From an uncultured Phycisphaera sp. (GTDB lineage Bacteria; Planctomycetota; Phycisphaerae; Phycisphaerales; SM1A02), in NCBI GenBank assembly GCA_937911845.1, contig CALDQF010000490.1:1-7059 (forward strand): a DNA stretch of 7,059 nucleotides. The letters run 5' to 3'. A program made the translations under genes and the position numbers. Under the pieces are notes generated by a model. That model searched no databases and had not been told where the DNA came from. It was given only the letters and a program-made list of their open reading frames with translations. Below, in pieces: positions 1 through 5,247 of this stretch (position 1 is the stretch's first letter; every line of letters starts with the position of its first letter).

Positions 1-1
1 G

Positions 2-382
2 GGGCCCGCGGTGGTGATTTATCTGGCGGGCTTACGCGATGTTCCCAAACAATTGCATGAGGCGGCTTCACTTGATGGGGTGGGCTCTTGGGGAAGATTT
101 GTCCATGTGACTTTACCGATGATTTCTCCGGTGATCTTGTTCAATGTGGTCATTGGCATCATCAACGCGGCTCAGGTCTTTGTGATTCCGCTGGTCATGA
201 CCGGTGGTGGACCGGGACGGTCGACGTACTTCTTTGCGATGTATGTCTATGACCAGGCGTTCCAATACGGCGACATGGGCTATGCCTCCGTGCTTGGCCT
301 GGTGCAATTCGCCGCCATTTTGGTGTTGACTGGTTTGGTCCTGTTGCTTGGGCAACGGTTTGTGTACTACCGAGGCGCTTGA
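2..382 (+). CDS. Sugar ABC transporter permease, MalF/UgpA type (5'-truncated)
   Basis: This is the C-terminal ~126 residues of an inner-membrane permease of a carbohydrate ABC importer. The reading frame is open to the left edge, starting at base 2, so the GTG at 11 is not the real start. The EAA loop that contacts the ATPase is clear: HEAASLDG followed by a glycine-containing stretch ending in VTLP (about bases 56-117). Next comes a membrane segment (ILFNVVIGIINAAQVFVIPLV), then the TGGGPGRSTYFFAMYVYDQAF region and MGYASVLG, both typical of the MalF/UgpA/LacF group, and a last membrane helix (AAILVLTGLVLLLG). The stop codon overlaps the next gene by one base (TGATG), which indicates translational coupling. 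The substrate cannot be read from the permease; the downstream phosphorylase and glucanase suggest beta-glucan oligosaccharides. The binding protein and ATPase are not in the window. Confidence 0.93.
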   Translation, partial: GPAVVIYLAGLRDVPKQLHEAASLDGVGSWGRFVHVTLPMISPVILFNVVIGIINAAQVFVIPLVMTGGGPGRSTYFFAMYVYDQAFQYGDMGYASVLGLVQFAAILVLTGLVLLLGQRFVYYRGA

Positions 383-1230
383 TGGAAAGAATTCGCACCA
401 CCTTGGTTTACGTCTTGCTCACTTTGGTGACCGCGGTGGCGTTGTTTCCCATTGGCTACATGCTGTTGATTGCTGGGGGAGAAGGCGAACGGTTTGCCGA
501 GGGTGGCCAGACGCTGTTCCCTGAAACCGCCGGCGAAGTGCCCGGGAACTTGGCCAGCAACTTGGACACAGTGATGACCGACGGCACGCTGGACTTCCGG
601 CGTTATCTCCGCAACACGTTGCTGGTGGCTATTTTGGCGGTCAGTGGCACGGTGGTTTCCAGTGCGATGGTGGCGTATGCCTTTGCCCGGGTGCGTTGGT
701 CGGGCAGCAAGCCACTCTTCATGTTGATGTTGGCCACCATGATGGTGCCATTTCCCGTGATCATGGTTCCGTTGTTCACGATGTTCCGTGAGCTGGGTCT
801 CATCGGAACGTTCGGTCCCCTGTGGGTCCCGGCTTGGTTTGGCAACGCGTTCAGCATCTTCTTGATGCGACAATTCTTCATGACCATCCCGCGTGAACTG
901 GACGATGCCGCTCGCATCGATGGCTGTGGTCACTTCGGTATTTTTCGGCACATCATGTTGCCCCTGGCCACTCCAGCGTTGTTGGTGGTGGCCTTGTTGC
1001 ACTTCATGTTTGTGTGGAACGACTTTGTTGGACCACTCATCTTCTTGTCCCACCGCGATCAATTCACGCTGGCCCTTGGCTTGCAATTGTTCATGTCGCG
1101 CTTGGGCACCACCCCTTGGCACCTGTTGATGAGTGCGACCACCCTCATGGTTGGTCCGGTCTTGGTGCTCTTTCTTCTGACCCAACGCTCGTTTGTCGAA
1201 GGCATTTCGACCAGCGGAACCAAAGGCTGA
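382..1230 (+). CDS. Sugar ABC transporter permease, MalG/UgpE type
   Basis: This is the second inner-membrane permease of the same importer, 282 aa, the usual size for MalG/UgpE proteins. I start it at the ATG at 382, which overlaps the upstream stop; a TTG one codon earlier (379) is possible but less likely. An N-terminal membrane helix (about residues 8-31) is followed by a soluble loop (32-75) and further helices near 77-100, 111-132, 145-162, 196-212 and 250-268. The EAA loop is canonical at residues 172-194 (ELDDAARIDG, then FRHIMLP). VWNDFVGPLIFL (211-222) and the ending QRSFVEGISTSGTKG (268-282) are family signatures. The phosphorylase-like gene starts 3 nt after its stop, so all three genes very likely share a transcript. 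Family assignment is secure; substrate is inferred from context only. Confidence 0.95.
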   Translation: MERIRTTLVYVLLTLVTAVALFPIGYMLLIAGGEGERFAEGGQTLFPETAGEVPGNLASNLDTVMTDGTLDFRRYLRNTLLVAILAVSGTVVSSAMVAYAFARVRWSGSKPLFMLMLATMMVPFPVIMVPLFTMFRELGLIGTFGPLWVPAWFGNAFSIFLMRQFFMTIPRELDDAARIDGCGHFGIFRHIMLPLATPALLVVALLHFMFVWNDFVGPLIFLSHRDQFTLALGLQLFMSRLGTTPWHLLMSATTLMVGPVLVLFLLTQRSFVEGISTSGTKG

Positions 1231-1233
1231 TCC

Positions 1234-4200
1234 ATGAGCCATCACACTGAAGGTCTGTGCCGTATCGACGGCGTGGATTGCTACCGCATTCTCGACACTC
1301 ATTTGATGGAACCTTTTTTGTTGACCGTGGTCAGCCCGGAAGAACACTGGATGTACATCTCTTCCCGGGGAGGGCTTTCGGCAGGCCGCGTGAACGCCCA
1401 GCAATGTCTCTTCCCGTACCGCACCGATGACCTGTTGCATGCGGTGGATGCCTTCAGTGGTCCTTGGACGGGAATCCGAGTGGGGGACGAGTTGTGGGAG
1501 CCCTTCACGGGCCGTGCGGGGGCGCAAGAGCGCCGGCATTTGGCCAAGAGTGTGTTGGGGGACAGGATCGTTTTTGAATCCCATCATGAAGGGCTGGGAC
1601 TGGTGGCCCGCGCGTGGTGGACCTTCAGCAATGAGCATGGCTTTGTTCGAACCGTTTCTCTGGAAGCGTCCGGCGAGCATGCGTTCGAAGTCCAAGTCTT
1701 GGATGCCCTGAGGGATTTGCAAGTTGGTGGCGCGTCGCTCCCGGTGATGCAATCGATGAGTTGTCTCGTCAACGCCTACGCCCGTTCGGAGCGTGTTGGT
1801 TCCACTTCGGTGGCCACCTTCGCCATGGAGACCGCCTTGAGCGACCGGGCTGAGCCGGCGGAGTCCCTGCGTGCGACAACCGTCTTTGCCGTGGGAAATG
1901 GCTCAAGCACCCTTGACCCGTTGGCGGTGGAGTCGTTTGTTCGAGGGGTCGCGCCCAAAAGCATGCGCCGGGCCACGGGGCGTGCGGGCCAGTTTGCTTA
2001 CGCCGTGGAAGGGCAGGTTGGCCAAGGCCAAACCTTGACGTGGGCTTTGGTGGCGGATGTGCATCGCACCCAAACCGAAGTGTCGGCATTGGCCGATCGA
2101 GCTGAAGGCATCGCATTGTGCCAACTTCGTGCTGAAGCAGATGCGGCCACTGAGGCCATGGGCGACCTGTTGGCGCAAACCGATGGGCATCAATGCAGCG
2201 GCGACCCTGTCCTCGACATCCATCATGCCTCCAACACTCTGTTCAACAACATGCGTGGTGGGATTCCGGTGGAAGCCGAGCGGGTGCCTTGGGGTGACTT
2301 CGTGGCGTTCATGGGCCAACGCAATCAAAGGGTGGCTCAGAAGCATGCGGGTTGGCTTGAGTCACGACCGCCTGACGCTTGGTGCACCCGCACCGAGTTG
2401 TTGAGTGAAGCTCAGTCCCAAGAGGACCTTCAGTTGCTTCGACTGACTTATGAATACCTTCCGTTTTGGTTTGGGCGTCGCCATGGTGATCCGTCCCGTC
2501 CTTGGAACGTCTTCAACATTCGAGTTCGCCACGAGGATGGTTCACGCCGTTTGGCGTACGAGGGCAACTGGCGTGACATTTTCCAGAACTGGGAAGCGTT
2601 GGGATTGTCTCATCCAGGCTGGGTGGATCATTTCATTCTGAAGTTCCTCAACGCCACCACGCTTGATGGTTTCAATCCGTATCGGATTACTCGAGAAGGC
2701 ATCGACTGGGAAGTCCCGGAGCCCGACAACCCTTGGAGCAATATTGGCTACTGGGGCGATCACCAAATCACGTACCTCAGTCGACTGCTTGAACTGTCGG
2801 CTTCCATCAATCCCGACCGAATGCGCGAGTGGCTGTCGGTGCCCATGTTCTCATTTGCCGACGTGCCCTACGCACTGAAATCTCACCAAGAATTGGTTGC
2901 TGATCCTCGGCAGTCCATCGTCTTTGATTGGGAGCAGCACGAATCCAGCGAGGCCCGGCGACAGAAATACGGGTCGGATGGTCGGTTGGTGCACGATGGT
3001 GACGACTTGTTGCAGGTCACCTTCTTGGAAAAACTGCTGATTCCGGTTTTGTCCAAGATGTCAACTTTGGTGCCCGGTGGTGGCATTTGGATGTGCACCC
3101 AGCGGCCGGAGTGGAACGACGCCAACAACGCCTTGGCCGGGTACGGACTCTCCATGGTGACGGCGTCGTATCTCCATCGCCATGTGAAGCTCTTGCAGAC
3201 GTTGTTGCAGGACAGCGAACTCGGAGAGATGCGTTCGGTGGTCTGGTCTTGGTGTGAGTCGCTGGGCGAAGTCTTCTCGGCTGATCCTGCATCCGCCACC
3301 CAAGATTCCACTGTCCGTCGTGCGGCGGTTGATGCTCTGGGGACTGCGTTTGAGACTTATCGCCATCGCATGCGGACCGAACACGCGGTCCAATCCATCT
3401 CTGCTGAATCGCTGCTTGAGTTGCTCAAGAACATGGAGTCATGGTTGGCAAGCACCATTCGTGCCGGCCGACGGGAGGATGGCACCTACGACGGCTACAA
3501 CCTCGTTCGTTTCTCAGAGGGCCAAGCTGAAGTTTCACGTCTGCCACTGATGCTCGAGGGACAAGTGGCCGTCTTGTCATCGGGCGTTTTGGATGCAGAA
3601 ACGTCGACGAAACTTCTAGAAACACTCTTTGATTCGACGCTGTACCGGGCGGACCACAACACCTTCTTGTTGTACCCCATCAAGTCCATCGAAGATTTCT
3701 TGTCCAAGGGGCAGGTGGATGTACAGATCTCGACTCTTTTGCAGCGGCTGGCTGAAGCCGACAACCGCCAGTTGGTGGTGAAAGATCATGCGGGGGTGGT
3801 GCGCTTTGCCCCAGATTTGGTCAACCGACGAGGGGTGTTGGATGTTCTGAACGAACTGGCTCAAGATGAGGACTGGTCCACTCTGGTCGAGCAAGATCGT
3901 GAACACGTGGTGAACCTGTACGAGTCGGTGTTTGATCATCATGCTTTTACGGGACGCTCCGGCGGTATGTATGGATATGAAGGGATTGGTTGCACGTACT
4001 GGCACATGGTCGCCAAGTTGTTGGTGGCGGCCGGTGAGTGCGTGCAGGATGCCCAAGATGCCCCTGACGAAGTTCAAGAGCGTTTGCGTGGTCTGTACCA
4101 CCGCGTTCAGGATGGTCTTGGCTTCCGCCGTACACCGCATCAGTTCGGCGCGTATCCAATTGATGCGTACTCACACACCCCGGGAGACCGGGGGGCTCAG

Positions 4201-4560
4201 CAGCCGGGAATGACTGGGCAAGTGAAAGAGGAATTGCTTACGCGGCGTATGGAGCTTGGAGTTCAACTTCGCCAGGGCGAGATACGCTTTAACCCTATTC
4301 TGATGCGCTCTCAGGAGTGGCAGACTTCGCAGAGGTCAAGTGATCTTTTGCCGCACGACCTTTCATCAGGCGAAGTGCTGTTTCAATTGTGCGGTGTACC
4401 AGTGATTTACGTCCAAGGCGGGTCAGCCAAGATTGAAGTGCAGACTGCTGAGGGCGTGACAGAAATTCTTGGTGGGATTCTTCCTAAAGAATCGGCAGCC
4501 CACCTGTTCGCTCGGGATGGAGTGATCAAATCCTTGCGGATTTCACACAATCTGGCATAA
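1234..4560 (+). CDS. Large cytoplasmic glycoside phosphorylase, GH149-like (probable beta-1,3-oligoglucan phosphorylase)
   Basis: This 1108-aa protein has no signal peptide and so should act in the cytoplasm. Proposed reaction: phosphorolysis of beta-1,3-gluco-oligosaccharides to glucose-1-phosphate and a shortened chain. Seen: a beta-rich N-terminal ~300 residues; a middle with GH94-type landmarks, namely YEGNWRDIFQNWEAL (442-456), resembling the sugar-binding WRDxxQD of GH94, and QRPEWNDANNALAGYG (623-638), resembling the WND segment that carries the GH94 catalytic acid (D629 is my candidate). Others are PYRI...GIDWE, then PWSNIGYWGDHQ (500-511), GMYGYEGIGCTYWHM (911-925) and QPGMTGQVKEE (990-1000), where GH94 enzymes have their phosphate-binding loop. 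A C-terminal beta segment follows (about 1010-1108). Known: GH149 enzymes are ~1100 aa, versus ~800 for typical GH94. The permeases upstream and the GH16/GH3 downstream fit a laminarin role. Alternatives are another GH94-clan phosphorylase (GH161 is usually shorter) or an uncharacterised relative. Fold and clan are more certain than the substrate. Confidence 0.72.
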   Translation: MSHHTEGLCRIDGVDCYRILDTHLMEPFLLTVVSPEEHWMYISSRGGLSAGRVNAQQCLFPYRTDDLLHAVDAFSGPWTGIRVGDELWEPFTGRAGAQERRHLAKSVLGDRIVFESHHEGLGLVARAWWTFSNEHGFVRTVSLEASGEHAFEVQVLDALRDLQVGGASLPVMQSMSCLVNAYARSERVGSTSVATFAMETALSDRAEPAESLRATTVFAVGNGSSTLDPLAVESFVRGVAPKSMRRATGRAGQFAYAVEGQVGQGQTLTWALVADVHRTQTEVSALADRAEGIALCQLRAEADAATEAMGDLLAQTDGHQCSGDPVLDIHHASNTLFNNMRGGIPVEAERVPWGDFVAFMGQRNQRVAQKHAGWLESRPPDAWCTRTELLSEAQSQEDLQLLRLTYEYLPFWFGRRHGDPSRPWNVFNIRVRHEDGSRRLAYEGNWRDIFQNWEALGLSHPGWVDHFILKFLNATTLDGFNPYRITREGIDWEVPEPDNPWSNIGYWGDHQITYLSRLLELSASINPDRMREWLSVPMFSFADVPYALKSHQELVADPRQSIVFDWEQHESSEARRQKYGSDGRLVHDGDDLLQVTFLEKLLIPVLSKMSTLVPGGGIWMCTQRPEWNDANNALAGYGLSMVTASYLHRHVKLLQTLLQDSELGEMRSVVWSWCESLGEVFSADPASATQDSTVRRAAVDALGTAFETYRHRMRTEHAVQSISAESLLELLKNMESWLASTIRAGRREDGTYDGYNLVRFSEGQAEVSRLPLMLEGQVAVLSSGVLDAETSTKLLETLFDSTLYRADHNTFLLYPIKSIEDFLSKGQVDVQISTLLQRLAEADNRQLVVKDHAGVVRFAPDLVNRRGVLDVLNELAQDEDWSTLVEQDREHVVNLYESVFDHHAFTGRSGGMYGYEGIGCTYWHMVAKLLVAAGECVQDAQDAPDEVQERLRGLYHRVQDGLGFRRTPHQFGAYPIDAYSHTPGDRGAQQPGMTGQVKEELLTRRMELGVQLRQGEIRFNPILMRSQEWQTSQRSSDLLPHDLSSGEVLFQLCGVPVIYVQGGSAKIEVQTAEGVTEILGGILPKESAAHLFARDGVIKSLRISHNLA

Positions 4561-4591
4561 AAAAAGGCTAAGGCGAATCGCCAAAGCCTTT
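4559..4591. terminator. Intrinsic terminator hairpin, strongest on the minus strand
   Basis: AAAGGCT (4563-4569) pairs with AGCCTTT (4585-4591). After an AA/AA internal loop, GGCG (4572-4575) pairs with CGCC (4579-4582) around an AAT loop. On the plus strand it directly follows the phosphorylase stop codon, but only TTT, part of the stem itself, follows the hairpin. On the minus strand the seven A's at 4559-4565 become a U-tract, giving a textbook terminator for leftward transcription. It may work in both directions, or mainly serve a leftward transcript such as one carrying the small ORF at 4667-4900. Confidence 0.75.
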
Positions 4592-4612
4592 GAAGATTCC
4601 TGAGGAGCTTGG

Positions 4613-4624
4613 AATCAATTGATT
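4613..4624. repeat. Perfect 12-bp palindrome AATCAATTGATT
   Basis: This is an exact self-complementary 12-mer lying 22 nt beyond the terminator hairpin. Its left part overlaps a second small inverted repeat, GATTCC (4595-4600) with GGAATC (4611-4616). It could be a protein-binding site, a further 3'-end structure or chance; nothing in the sequence decides between these. Confidence 0.4.
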
Positions 4625-4666
4625 GATCCTCCAGACTTGGCACAAAGGCCACAGAGGAATGGGTGG

Positions 4667-4900
4667 TTATCCGGAGTTCTTTGATGAGAGGACTCGCACC
4701 TTTTGCCGGTTGGATCCGACGGCGCCACTTGTGAGAAAGATCGCGAGTCCAAGAACGAGAATAAACATGTGCAATTCGTATGGGACGGGGCAGTCAAAGC
4801 CAAGAAAAGAGCTGGCGAGATCAGAGCCGGCTGATCCAAACTCTGGGGTATCAAATTGCACTTGGGTAGAAATGTTTGCCGCAGCAGCTGATGTGTTCAT
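4667..4900 (-). CDS. Candidate small membrane peptide, function unknown (77 aa)
   Basis: I do not recognise this protein. The minus-strand frame from the ATG at 4900 gives 77 residues: a polar N-terminal part (MNTSAAAANISTQVQFDTPE), a short stretch ending FDCPVPYELH, one convincing membrane helix (about residues 45-61, MFILVLGLAIFLTSGAV) and a basic tail (NRQKVRV). By the positive-inside rule the C-terminus would be cytoplasmic. The same frame extends to a GTG at 4999 (110 aa), but the added residues look unremarkable. Supporting it as a gene: the helix-plus-basic-tail design, position in an otherwise empty gap, and a minus-oriented terminator about 75 nt beyond its stop. Against it: no clear ribosome-binding site or Bacteroidota promoter, and the small size. 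It could be a chance ORF. Confidence 0.35.
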   Translation of the reverse strand: MNTSAAAANISTQVQFDTPEFGSAGSDLASSFLGFDCPVPYELHMFILVLGLAIFLTSGAVGSNRQKVRVLSSKNSG

Positions 4901-4932
4901 GAGTGATTTCTTTTGGTATGGCTTTGGGGGAA

Positions 4933-4998
4933 TGACCGATTTGAAACCAACCCTAGGCTGAAAAACGTTCAAAACGTCCAGTTCTGCGAAATCGGTCA
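4933..4998. repeat. 10-bp perfect inverted repeat, 46-nt spacer
   Basis: TGACCGATTT (4933-4942) is the exact reverse complement of AAATCGGTCA (4989-4998). The pair lies upstream of the candidate minus-strand peptide (start 4900) and about 250 nt upstream of the GH16 start. Paired arms this far apart could be a two-site operator acting by looping, or the base of a long RNA stem. Neither is shown. The spacer holds the tandem repeat at 4962-4979. Confidence 0.5.
4962..4979. repeat. Tandem 9-bp direct repeat, AAAACGTYC
   Basis: AAAACGTTC (4962-4970) is followed immediately by AAAACGTCC (4971-4979), with one mismatch. A period of 9 does not match the ~10.5-bp DNA helical turn well, but short tandem sites like this can bind regulators. 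It sits between the arms of the 10-bp inverted repeat. No regulator can be named. Confidence 0.4.
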
Positions 4999-5008
4999 CG
5001 TTTCGTGA
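4996..5008. promoter_or_regulatory. Small dyad TCACG-TTT-CGTGA, possible operator
   Basis: Two 5-bp arms (4996-5000 and 5004-5008) with a 3-nt centre form a 13-bp dyad with the size of a simple repressor half-site pair. It overlaps the right arm of the longer inverted repeat by three bases. It lies directly beside the most AT-rich part of the intergenic region (5001-5040, 8/40 G+C), where a promoter would be expected. I could not find a confident Bacteroidota promoter (TTG...TAnnTTTG), so the regulatory reading is tentative. Confidence 0.25.
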
Positions 5009-5247
5009 AATATTCGATTATTTTCCATTAAACAAATAAAAGTCGCTCAAAGTTGAACACCTCCCTGCCGGACGACGCAATGACTGGACGAATTCATGCA
5101 CTTCACCACCCGTAAAAATATTGAATGGCCGGTCTCAATCTCACGTGTGAAGGGGGCGATGGAGGCACGATTTGGGAATGAACGTATTTGCGGTGTCGAT
5201 TCTAGAACTGCGGTTCCGTTGGCCGGATTCGGGCGTATGTTGGAGCC
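5001..5247. other. Non-coding leader upstream of the GH16 gene
   Basis: About 247 nt with no supported gene. The first 40 bases are extremely AT-rich (8/40 G+C) and could act as an UP-like element or as a promoter region. The remaining ~200 bases return to roughly 50% GC and would be a long untranslated leader if transcription starts near 5040. I see no tRNA, clear riboswitch fold, or Shine-Dalgarno sequence before the ATG at 5248. Absence of a Shine-Dalgarno is normal in Bacteroidota. Confidence 0.4.

Noticed and set aside
11..13. GTG at base 11 as the start of the first permease gene
   Set aside because: The frame is open to the window edge, and the protein would lack most of its membrane helices. 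The gene is cut by the window, not short.
367..1752. 461-codon open frame on the minus strand, antisense to the second permease and the start of the phosphorylase gene
   Set aside because: Its translation is rich in His, Gln, Arg and Glu without hydrophobic blocks, as expected from the antisense of a GC-rich gene. The plus strand here encodes two recognisable proteins.
4623..4961. 112-codon plus-strand open frame in the intergenic region
   Set aside because: No recognisable motif, signal or membrane segment. Its frame overlaps the better-looking minus-strand peptide, and there is no ribosome-binding site.
4901..4999. GTG-initiated extension of the minus-strand peptide to 110 aa
   Set aside because: The added 33 residues show no signal or conserved feature and run through the repeat cluster. 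The ATG at 4900 is the simpler start.
5001..5247. CRISPR repeats, tRNA, or mobile-element ends in the long gap
   Set aside because: No regularly spaced repeats, no cloverleaf-like sequence, and no transposase fragments or terminal inverted repeats were seen in this gap or elsewhere in the window.
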